The position numbers and the translations under genes were made by a program. This document shows, in pieces, positions 1-5,121 of a stretch of 5,121 nt of DNA (positions are counted from its first letter, which is position 1; each line of letters opens with the position of its first letter). Below the pieces are notes generated by a model that saw nothing but the letters and a program-made list of their open reading frames with translations, had not been told where the DNA came from and did not search any database. The stretch spans positions 1-5,121 of the forward strand of contig JAFZGK010000087.1 in assembly GCA_017555445.1 (NCBI GenBank). The letters are read 5' to 3'. The DNA is from Bacteroidales bacterium (GTDB lineage Bacteria > Bacteroidota > Bacteroidia > Bacteroidales > UBA932).

Positions 1-9
1 ACAATTCAA

Positions 10-17
10 TAACTTTA
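10..17 (+). promoter_or_regulatory. Possible -7 promoter element of the exb operon
   Basis: TAACTTTA matches the Bacteroides -7 consensus TAnnTTTG at seven of the eight positions, counting the two free ones. It lies 21 bases before the exbB start, a distance that would give a short leader of about 15 bases. The matching -33 element would fall outside the window, so it cannot be checked. The region is very A/T-rich, so a chance match is likely enough to keep confidence low. Confidence 0.25.
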
Positions 18-38
18 AATTAACTAAACACACAAAAA

Positions 39-824
39 ATGAAAAAAATTTTCATGTTTTTGGCAGTAATGGGCGTTATGGCCTTTTCTGCACAGAACGC
101 AGTAGCTCAGGACGAGCAGGCTGCTGAACCAACAGCTGTTGAGGCTGCAGCTCCAGTTGCTGATGAGACAATGGACGGTCCAGAGGAAGTGCCAATGCAC
201 CAGGCTCTTAAGACTAAGTTCATCGAAGGTGGTGCCGGCTTCATGGCCCTCGTTATCGCCTGCCTTATCCTCGGTCTCGCTCTTTGTATCGAGCGTATCC
301 TTTACCTTGGTTTCTCTAAGACTAACTCTAAGAAGCTCCTCAAGAAGATCGAGGCTGCTCTTGCAGAGGGTGGTGTAGAGGCTGCTACTGACGTTTGCCG
401 CAACACTCGTGGTCCTATCGCTTCAATCTTCACTCAGGCATTCCTTCGCCTTGCTGACGGCCAGTCACTTGACGAGATCGAGAAGTCTGTAGTTTCTTAC
501 GGTGGAGTAGAGGCTAGCAAGATGGAGCAGAACCTCTCATGGATCTCTCTCTTCATCGCTATCGCACCATCACTCGGATTCTTGGGTACAGTTATCGGTA
601 TGATCCAGGCATTCGACGCCATCATGGTTGCAGGTGACATGTCTCCAGCAGTCGTAGCAGGTGGTATGAAGGTCGCTTTGATCACAACTGTAGGTGGTTT
701 GATCGTTGCCGTTATTCTCCAGATCTTCTTCAACTACATCCTTTCTCAGGTTGAGTCCCTCACTATCGACATGGAGGACGCTTCAATCTCACTCATGGAC
801 ATTTTGGTTAAATATCAGAAATAA
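39..824 (+). CDS. exbB: ExbB/TolQ/MotA-family proton channel protein
   Basis: Inner-membrane subunit of the proton-driven motor that energises TonB (or Tol-like) transport; in known complexes ExbB forms a pentameric channel around an ExbD dimer. The 261-residue product begins with a signal peptide (residues 1-23, hydrophobic core 4-18, likely cleavage after AVA at 21-23). An Ala/Glu/Pro-rich acidic periplasmic stretch follows (about 24-55). Helix 1 is about 66-83 and is followed by ER at 85-86, with a cytoplasmic domain at about 92-165. Helix 2 (about 169-192) carries the family signature GFLGTVIGMIQAF, and helix 3 (about 205-235) contains ALITTVGGL. Thr184 and Thr217 align with the pore threonines T148 and T181 of E. 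coli ExbB. The start at 39 is the only one giving a full signal peptide, and it follows an A-rich leader. It is the first gene of a four-gene operon, with 11 bases before the next gene. All four Arg codons are CGT/CGC, suggesting strong expression. The family is secure; whether it serves TonB specifically is inferred. Confidence 0.93.
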   Translation: MKKIFMFLAVMGVMAFSAQNAVAQDEQAAEPTAVEAAAPVADETMDGPEEVPMHQALKTKFIEGGAGFMALVIACLILGLALCIERILYLGFSKTNSKKLLKKIEAALAEGGVEAATDVCRNTRGPIASIFTQAFLRLADGQSLDEIEKSVVSYGGVEASKMEQNLSWISLFIAIAPSLGFLGTVIGMIQAFDAIMVAGDMSPAVVAGGMKVALITTVGGLIVAVILQIFFNYILSQVESLTIDMEDASISLMDILVKYQK

Positions 825-835
825 TCTACACTATA

Positions 836-1267
836 ATGAAATACGAAAAAATCATTAAGTGGATCCTTGTAGCATTGTTCATCGTGGGCATCGTGTTCAG
901 CGTTTACGGCTATGTCGTAGGCTTTGAAACTAACGGTAATGCTCCCGTTGACAATATGCTCTACTGCACATACGCATTTGCAGCAGTTGCACTGCTTGCA
1001 GTTGTGTTTGGCGTGGTGGTTATCGGTGGTATCAACAACCCTAAGAGTCTCCTCAAGATGCTCCTCGGTCTTGTTGTCATCGGTGGCATCGCAGCAGTAG
1101 CGTATGTTCTTGCACCAGGAACTCCAGCCGTAGGATACCTCGGTGATCCAGTGTCAGATGGCACACTCAAGCTGACAGATACAGTTCTTAATCTTACTTA
1201 CTTCACATTTGGAGCTTCAATCCTTGCACTTGTTGTAGGTTGGATTGTAGGAGCAATTCGTAAATAA
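836..1267 (+). CDS. Four-helix membrane protein of unknown function in the exb operon
   Basis: I do not recognise a named family, although a small membrane protein at this place between exbB and exbD is, from memory, common in Bacteroidales. The 143-residue product is almost entirely membrane-embedded, with predicted helices at about 9-29, 42-66, 73-93 and 117-140. Lysines at the N-terminus (KYEKIIK), in the middle loop (NNPKSLLK, 67-74) and at the C-terminus (RK) suggest both ends and the middle loop are cytoplasmic. That leaves two periplasmic loops, at about 30-41 and 94-116 (the latter APGTPAVGYLGDPVSDG). No cleavable signal or catalytic motif is visible. It lies 11 bases after exbB and 8 bases before the first exbD, so it is surely co-transcribed. 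A structural or assembly partner of the ExbB/ExbD motor is a reasonable inference, but the sequence does not prove it. Confidence 0.85.
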   Translation: MKYEKIIKWILVALFIVGIVFSVYGYVVGFETNGNAPVDNMLYCTYAFAAVALLAVVFGVVVIGGINNPKSLLKMLLGLVVIGGIAAVAYVLAPGTPAVGYLGDPVSDGTLKLTDTVLNLTYFTFGASILALVVGWIVGAIRK

Positions 1268-1275
1268 CAGACGCC

Positions 1276-1851
1276 ATGGCTAAGAAAACACCAGAAATCA
1301 ATTCAAGTTCAACGGCGGATATGGCATTCATCCTCCTCTGTTTCTTCCTTATGACTACAACAATGGACCAGGATAAGGGTCTGCAGCGTCGTCTGCCTCC
1401 TATGCCGGATCCAAATCAGAAGGCACAGGACCAGAAGGTTAATCGCCGTAATATCATCGTTGTGAAGATCAACTCTGCCGACAGACTTCTTGCTGGTACT
1501 GAGCCTATGGATGTCAGCCAATTGAAGGATAAGATCAAAGAATTCCTCTCTAACCCGTTAAACGATCCTAACCTTCCTGAGAAGGAGGAGATCGAAATCG
1601 AAGGCTTTGGCCCTTGCATGGTATCAAAGGGTGTAATCTCACTCCAGAATGACCGTGGTACCAGCTACTCGGCCTACATCGCAGTACAGAATGAGCTCGT
1701 AAAGGCTGTTAACGAACTCCGTGATGAGTTCTCAATGGCAAACTTCGGCAAGCTGTACTCAAAGCTTAACGACGAGGAGGCAGAGGTTGTAAGAAAGGCA
1801 GTTCCTCAGAACATTTCTGAGGCAGAGCCTAAGGATGTTTCTAAGAACTAA
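1276..1851 (+). CDS. exbD: ExbD/TolR-family biopolymer transport protein (first copy)
   Basis: ExbD-family subunits supply the proton-accepting aspartate inside the ExbB channel and pass motion to TonB in the periplasm. The 191-residue product has a short cytoplasmic N-terminus (MAKKTPEINSSST) and one membrane helix (about 14-30, ADMAFILLCFFLMTTTM). Asp15 aligns with the essential Asp25 of E. coli ExbD. A Pro-rich linker follows (RRLPPMPDPNQ, about 38-48), then a periplasmic domain. It is about 50 residues longer than E. coli ExbD (141). The extra length includes an insertion near 90-115 (NPLNDPNLPEKEE and following) and a charged tail (about 160-191). I recall similar tails in other Bacteroidales ExbD proteins, so this looks like a lineage form, not an artefact. 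The gene starts 8 bases after the four-helix protein gene and ends 17 bases before a second, different exbD. No Shine-Dalgarno sequence is seen upstream. The family assignment is firm; the substrate served is unknown. Confidence 0.92.
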   Translation: MAKKTPEINSSSTADMAFILLCFFLMTTTMDQDKGLQRRLPPMPDPNQKAQDQKVNRRNIIVVKINSADRLLAGTEPMDVSQLKDKIKEFLSNPLNDPNLPEKEEIEIEGFGPCMVSKGVISLQNDRGTSYSAYIAVQNELVKAVNELRDEFSMANFGKLYSKLNDEEAEVVRKAVPQNISEAEPKDVSKN

Positions 1852-1852
1852 T

Positions 1853-1860
1853 AAAGGAGA
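1853..1860 (+). promoter_or_regulatory. Shine-Dalgarno-like ribosome binding site for the second exbD
   Basis: AAAGGAGA lies 8 bases before the ATG at 1869, a good spacing for a classical ribosome binding site. The other genes of the window lack such a sequence and have A-rich leaders, as is usual in Bacteroidota. It directly follows the first exbD stop codon and may help set translation of the second subunit separately. It supports the start at 1869. Confidence 0.55.
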
Positions 1861-1868
1861 ATAGCAAT

Positions 1869-2336
1869 ATGTCAAAATTTAAGAATAAAGAGAAAAGGAC
1901 AGTGCCTAATCCACCTTCTGGATCACTTTCCGATATCGTCTTCATGCTGCTCTTCTTCTTCATGGTAACAACTACCATGCGTGAAACCGAGAGCAAGGTT
2001 AGCGTAAGACTTCCAGAGGCATCTGAGATCGCAAAGCTCGAAAGAAAGGACTTGACTTCATACATCAACATCGGTACTCCTATCCGTAGCCTCCAGGCTC
2101 AGTATGGTAACGATGCACGTATCCAGCTCAACGACTCTTTCAAGACTACAGCCGAGATTCGTGACTTTATTGCTGCAGAGCGTGAGTCACTTTCAGAGGC
2201 AGACAGATCTTTCATGACTGTAGCTATCAAGGCAGACGAGAACACCCGTATGGGTATCGTCACTGACGTTAAGCAGGAGCTTCGTAAGTGCTCTGCGCTT
2301 AAGATCATGTACACAGCTAGAAAACCGGCTGAATAA
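1869..2336 (+). CDS. exbD: ExbD/TolR-family biopolymer transport protein (second copy)
   Basis: Second ExbD-type subunit of the motor, 155 residues. A basic cytoplasmic N-terminus (about 1-16, KFKNKEKR then PNPP) leads into one membrane helix (about 19-37, SLSDIVFMLLFFFMVTTTM). Asp22 is in the position of the essential Asp25 of E. coli ExbD. The periplasmic part runs from about 38 to 155; its C-terminal section (about 115-151, MTVAIKADENTRMGIVTDVK and onward) has the normal ExbD/TolR pattern of strand, helix and strand. The membrane segment clearly resembles that of the first copy (both end FF-MTTTM or FFFMVTTTM). The periplasmic domains differ strongly in sequence and length, so this is an old duplication with divided roles, not a recent copy. 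It follows a Shine-Dalgarno-like site and is the last gene before the operon terminator. Family confidence is high; pairing with the first copy as a heterodimer is inference. Confidence 0.92.
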   Translation: MSKFKNKEKRTVPNPPSGSLSDIVFMLLFFFMVTTTMRETESKVSVRLPEASEIAKLERKDLTSYINIGTPIRSLQAQYGNDARIQLNDSFKTTAEIRDFIAAERESLSEADRSFMTVAIKADENTRMGIVTDVKQELRKCSALKIMYTARKPAE

Positions 2337-2356
2337 GCCCAATCGCATATTTAAAG

Positions 2357-2388
2357 AAAGCAGTTCCAACGGGACTGCTTTTTTTATT
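2357..2388 (+). terminator. Rho-independent terminator of the exb operon
   Basis: An 11-base-pair stem (2357-2367 with 2371-2381, one G-T pair) closes a three-base AAC loop. The core is GCAGTTCC pairing with GGGACTGC, and the stem runs straight into seven Ts (2379-2385). It starts 20 bases after the second exbD stop codon and separates the operon from the phosphatase gene. Confidence 0.92.
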
Positions 2389-2420
2389 GTCACCCCCATC
2401 GTAGTTTGAATAAAAAAAGG

Positions 2421-2428
2421 TAAATTTG
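2421..2428 (+). promoter_or_regulatory. Putative -7 promoter element of the phosphatase gene
   Basis: TAAATTTG fits the Bacteroides -7 consensus TAnnTTTG perfectly and lies 21 bases before the phosphatase start, just after the exb terminator. The nearest TTTG (2405-2408) is only 12 bases upstream, too close for a proper -33 element, and no other good -33 is seen. I see no obvious Pho-box repeat, so phosphate control is not supported by the sequence. Confidence 0.45.
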
Positions 2429-2449
2429 TAAGATTTAAATCCTCAAGAA

Positions 2450-3667
2450 ATGAAACTTACAAGAATCGCTTCAGCTATCATGGCGATAGCTATGCTGGTG
2501 ACAGCTGCAGGCTGTACACAGACAGAAGAAAGAGCAAAGTATATCTTCCTTTTCATCGGCGATGGAATGGGTAATTCACATGTCACAGTAACAGAGTCAT
2601 ACCTCTCATGGAAAGCAGGTAAGCTTGGCGGAGAACAGCTTCTGATGACCACCTTCCCAGTGTATGGCACTGCCACATCACATTCTGCTGACAAGAGAGT
2701 GACTGACTCATCTGCTGCCGGCACAGCGATCGCATGTGGCGAAAAGACAAACAACTCATACCTTGGAGTAGATCCTGAAGGAAATCCTGTAGAGAGCATG
2801 AGTTTCTGTCTTAAGGAGGACGGCTATAAGGTCGGTATCATTTCATCCGTTCCGATCAACCACGCCACCCCTGGTTCGTTCTATGGTCATAACATCAGCC
2901 GCAACGGATACTACGAGATCATGACAGAGATTCCTGCCAGCGGGTTTGAGTATTTTGCATCAGCCGGCATCCTCGGCTATCATGGTCCAAGAGGCGCTGA
3001 AGGTCAGGTTCCAGATGCAGAAGAATTCCTCGAGGCAAACGGATACGATGTATGCTTTGGTAAGGAAGAGCTTACAGCTGCCATGGCAAACAGCGATAAG
3101 ATCGTATTCTCACAGGAATATAACAGAGGAGTAGAGCCTAAGAATTATGATTCTACAGGTAACAAGCCTGAAACCGAGACAACACTTGCTGAAATGGTAC
3201 AGGCCGGCATAGATTTCCTCGGCGATGAGGAGCCGTTCTTCATCATGTGCGAGGGTGGCGAGATCGACTGGGCTGCACATTCGGACAAGACTATGCCTAT
3301 GATCATTGCTACCATCGGTTTTGACGAGGCTATCAAGGCTGCATATGAGTTCTATCTCGAGCACCCTGAGGAGACACTCATTGTCGTGACTGCAGACCAT
3401 GAGACAGGTGGAGTCGCTCTCGGAGCAGGCAGCCACCACGGTAATATCAACTGGGAAGTGATCGAGAAATCATGGATCGAAAACGAACAGAGCAACAATC
3501 TTGATTTCATGGAAAACGCCAAGCTCAATGCAGAGGCTCACATCGGCTGGACAACTACAGACCACACAGGCGGAGCAGTACCGGTATATGCGATCGGCAA
3601 GGGTGCTGAGAAGTTTGCGGGAAGAATGGACAACACTGACATTAAGGGTAAAATCTTAGGTGAATAG
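2450..3667 (+). CDS. Alkaline phosphatase, PhoA superfamily, probable lipoprotein
   Basis: Hydrolyses phosphate monoesters outside the cytoplasm, releasing inorganic phosphate with a two-zinc, one-magnesium centre. The 405-residue product begins with a lipoprotein-type signal (about 1-21, TAAG then Cys22), so it is probably anchored in a membrane. Metal ligands and catalytic residues can be placed against E. coli PhoA: Asp38 (D51), nucleophile Ser87 in VTDSSAAGTA (S102), Thr140 (T155), Arg151 (R166), Glu268, Asp273 and His277 in CEGGEIDWAAH (E322, D327, H331), Asp316-His317 in VTADHETGG (D369, H370) and His372 in TTDHTGG (H412). All are present, so the enzyme should be active. Two tuning positions differ from E. 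coli: His138 for D153 and Trp274 for K328. At 405 residues it is somewhat shorter than PhoA (471). It stands alone after the exb terminator, and no clear terminator separates it from asnS. Six of seven Arg codons are AGA, unlike exbB. Superfamily and activity class are confident; the natural substrate is not known. Confidence 0.93.
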   Translation: MKLTRIASAIMAIAMLVTAAGCTQTEERAKYIFLFIGDGMGNSHVTVTESYLSWKAGKLGGEQLLMTTFPVYGTATSHSADKRVTDSSAAGTAIACGEKTNNSYLGVDPEGNPVESMSFCLKEDGYKVGIISSVPINHATPGSFYGHNISRNGYYEIMTEIPASGFEYFASAGILGYHGPRGAEGQVPDAEEFLEANGYDVCFGKEELTAAMANSDKIVFSQEYNRGVEPKNYDSTGNKPETETTLAEMVQAGIDFLGDEEPFFIMCEGGEIDWAAHSDKTMPMIIATIGFDEAIKAAYEFYLEHPEETLIVVTADHETGGVALGAGSHHGNINWEVIEKSWIENEQSNNLDFMENAKLNAEAHIGWTTTDHTGGAVPVYAIGKGAEKFAGRMDNTDIKGKILGE

Positions 3668-3679
3668 GCCTAAATAGAT

Positions 3680-3687
3680 TATCTTTG
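3680..3687 (+). promoter_or_regulatory. Bacteroides-type -7 promoter element of asnS
   Basis: TATCTTTG is a perfect match to the Bacteroides -7 consensus TAnnTTTG and is followed by CAAAG, as often seen in this phylum. It lies 12 bases after the phosphatase stop codon and would give an asnS leader of roughly 50 bases. No clear TTTG is present at the expected -33 distance, which would fall inside the end of the phosphatase gene. Confidence 0.6.
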
Positions 3688-3696
3688 CAAAGTTTG

Positions 3697-3710
3697 CCGC
3701 GACAATGCGG
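3697..3710 (+). other. Small hairpin in the asnS leader
   Basis: CCGC (3697-3700) can pair with GCGG (3707-3710), with an optional G-T pair inside and a four-base loop. No T-tract follows, so it is not an intrinsic terminator. It would lie at the 5' end of the asnS mRNA if the -7 element at 3680 is used, and could merely stabilise the transcript. The whole 3668-3745 gap is too short and simple to be a T-box, which is in any case not expected in this phylum. Confidence 0.3.
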
Positions 3711-3745
3711 ATATAAAGGGAAACAAGAGAAAGAACAATAATACA

Positions 3746-5121
3746 ATGGAAACAGTTATCAGAACCAAAGTGAAGGACCTGCTCAAGAGCGAAGCAGGAA
3801 AAGACGTTCTTGCCAAAGGTTGGGTAAGAACAAAGAGAGGAAACAAGAATGTGGCATTCATCGCCCTCAATGACGGTTCTACCATCAATAATATTCAGAT
3901 CGTAGTAGACAAGACTCCTGAAAACGAGGCTGTGCTTGCAAAGGTTTCAACAGGTGCCTGCATCGCTGTATGGGGCAAGCTTGTAGAGTCTATGGGAGGT
4001 GGCCAGGCAACTGAGATCCAGGCAACTGAGATCGAGGTTTACGGCGAGTGCGACCCTGTGCGCTACCCTCTCCAGAAGAAGGATACTTCATTCGAGTTCC
4101 TCAGAACAGTAGCACACCTTCGTCCAAGAACAAATACATTCGGAGCAATCTACCGAGTAAGAAGCAAGATGGCATATGCTATCCATCAGTTCTTTAATGA
4201 GAAAGGTTTCGTATACGTACATACACCGCTCATCACAGCATCAGACTGCGAGGGTGCAGGCCAGATGTTCCGCGTGACTACTCTCGATATGGAGAATCTC
4301 CCACGCAACAAGAAGGGTGGTATCGACTATACTAAGGACTTCTTTGGCAAGGAGACAAGCCTTACAGTGAGCGGTCAGCTCGAAGGCGAGCTCGGAGCAA
4401 TGGCTCTTGGAGACATCTACACATTCGGTCCTACATTCCGTGCAGAGAATTCAAATACTCCGCGTCACCTCGCTGAGTTCTGGATGATTGAGCCTGAAAT
4501 GGCGTTCTACGACATCAAGGACAATATGGACCTCGCTGAAGAGTTCATCAAATACCTTGTGAAGTATGCACTTGACAACTGCTACGACGACATCAAGTTC
4601 CTCAACGACAGATATGACAATGAGCTTCTTGAGCGTCTCGAGGGTGTTGCAGACACTGAGTTCGTACGCCTTACATATACTGAGGGCGTGAAGATTCTCG
4701 AGGCTGCCGGAGTAGAGTGGGAATACCCTGTAAGCTGGGGCACAGACCTTCAGAGCGAGCACGAGAGATATCTCGTTGAGAAGCACTTCAAGAAGCCTGT
4801 CATCCTTACAGACTATCCTAAGGACATCAAGGCATTCTACATGAAGCAGAACGAGGACGGTAAGACCGTACGTGCAATGGACGTTCTCTTCCCTAAGATC
4901 GGTGAGATCATCGGCGGTTCTGAGCGTGAGGCATCACTTGAGAAGCTCGAGGCACGTATCGAAGAGACCGGCATGAGCCGCAAGGGTCTTGAGTGGTATC
5001 TTGATACCCGTCGCTTCGGTTCAGCTCCTCACAGCGGATTCGGCCTTGGTTTCGAGAGACTCCTTCTCTTCGTTACAGGTATGAGCAACATCCGTGACGT
5101 GATTCCGTTCCCACGTACACC
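3746..5121 (+). CDS. asnS: Asparaginyl-tRNA synthetase (3' end cut by the window)
   Basis: Class II aminoacyl-tRNA synthetase, cytoplasmic, joining asparagine to tRNA-Asn with ATP. The window holds 458 complete codons and two bases of the next; E. coli AsnRS has 466, so only about six to nine codons and the stop should be missing. The N-terminal anticodon-binding OB fold spans about 20-105 ([14 protein letters not shown] from 25, then LNDGS). Motif 1 is about 149-164, with the conserved proline at 161 ([10 protein letters not shown]). SGQL is at 209-212. Motif 2 is about 230-251 ([11 protein letters not shown], Arg232). Motif 3 is at 431-439 (GFGLGFERL, Arg438), followed by [10 protein letters not shown] at the edge. 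SGQL, RAENSN and the [12 protein letters not shown] ending are typical of AsnRS, not AspRS. The ATG at 3746 follows an A-rich leader without a Shine-Dalgarno sequence and gives the usual N-terminus. It has its own probable promoter. Codons 87-96 carry an exact 15-base tandem repeat. The reading frame is intact throughout. Confidence 0.97.
   Translation, partial: METVIRTKVKDLLKSEAGKDVLAKGWVRTKRGNKNVAFIALNDGSTINNIQIVVDKTPENEAVLAKVSTGACIAVWGKLVESMGGGQATEIQATEIEVYGECDPVRYPLQKKDTSFEFLRTVAHLRPRTNTFGAIYRVRSKMAYAIHQFFNEKGFVYVHTPLITASDCEGAGQMFRVTTLDMENLPRNKKGGIDYTKDFFGKETSLTVSGQLEGELGAMALGDIYTFGPTFRAENSNTPRHLAEFWMIEPEMAFYDIKDNMDLAEEFIKYLVKYALDNCYDDIKFLNDRYDNELLERLEGVADTEFVRLTYTEGVKILEAAGVEWEYPVSWGTDLQSEHERYLVEKHFKKPVILTDYPKDIKAFYMKQNEDGKTVRAMDVLFPKIGEIIGGSEREASLEKLEARIEETGMSRKGLEWYLDTRRFGSAPHSGFGLGFERLLLFVTGMSNIRDVIPFPRT
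4003..4033 (+). repeat. In-frame 15-base tandem repeat inside asnS
   Basis: Two exact copies of a 15-base unit (CAGGCAACTGAGATC) stand head to tail at 4004-4018 and 4019-4033, plus one base of extra match at 4003. They encode QATEI twice (residues 87-96) in the last strands of the anticodon-binding OB fold. From memory, Bacteroides AsnRS has a similar length here (about QKVEVQAREIEV), so the repeat does not seem to add residues; it probably arose by substitution or slippage that kept the length. Confidence 0.8.

Noticed and set aside
1576..1595. AAGGAGGAG as an internal ribosome binding site
   Set aside because: It is in frame within the first exbD, encoding KEE-type residues, and no start codon with a meaningful frame follows at a suitable distance.
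2421..2449. Pho-box for phosphate control of the phosphatase
   Set aside because: No spaced direct repeat resembling a PhoB site is visible; the region is simply A/T-rich with a -7-like element.
2443..2799. Open frame of 118 codons on the minus strand
   Set aside because: Antisense to the start of the phosphatase gene, whose signal peptide and Asp38/Ser87 motifs are clearly real; no promoter or leader supports the minus-strand frame.
3110..3439. Open frame of 109 codons on the minus strand
   Set aside because: Antisense to the phosphatase metal-binding region; an overlap shadow without recognisable content.
3697..3710. Hairpin after the phosphatase as its terminator
   Set aside because: The stem is only four or five base pairs and no T-run follows; it also lies downstream of the likely asnS promoter.
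4451..4786. Open frame of 111 codons on the minus strand
   Set aside because: It lies wholly inside asnS, antisense, and its product shows no recognisable domain; it is a shadow of the conserved gene.
1..5121. Mobile element, CRISPR array, toxin-antitoxin or defence system
   Set aside because: No transposase, integrase, terminal inverted repeats, spaced repeats or recognisable defence proteins were found; all coding space is taken by six ordinary genes.

Overview
The window looks like chromosomal DNA of a Bacteroidales (phylum Bacteroidota) bacterium. Three things point there: the gene order exbB - small membrane protein - exbD - exbD, A-rich leaders with almost no Shine-Dalgarno sequences, and promoter -7 elements of the Bacteroides type TAnnTTTG upstream of two genes. 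The protein sequences resemble gut or rumen Bacteroidales as I remember them; I cannot name the genus. All real genes lie on the + strand and are tightly packed.

Region 1 (1-2388) is a complete four-gene operon. It encodes an ExbB/TolQ/MotA-family proton-channel subunit with an N-terminal signal peptide (39-824), a four-helix membrane protein of unknown function (836-1267), and two different ExbD-family subunits in tandem (1276-1851 and 1869-2336). It ends in a strong intrinsic terminator (2357-2388). Together the products should form an inner-membrane motor that uses the proton-motive force to drive TonB-dependent transport across the outer membrane. No tonB gene is present in the window. 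The four-helix protein is the least explained component.

Region 2 (2389-3667) is a single gene for an alkaline phosphatase of the PhoA superfamily, probably an exported lipoprotein, preceded by a -7-like promoter element. All expected metal ligands and the catalytic serine are present. The two positions that tune the active site are His and Trp, unlike E. coli PhoA.

Region 3 (3668-5121) starts with a 78-base leader carrying a very good -7 element (TATCTTTG). It continues with asnS, asparaginyl-tRNA synthetase, which runs off the right edge only a few codons before its expected end. No gap longer than 300 bases lacks a gene.

I see no mobile element, CRISPR array, tRNA, rRNA or defence system. 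The most interesting content is the modified Exb motor: an unknown membrane protein and two unlike ExbD subunits. The rest is ordinary core genome.
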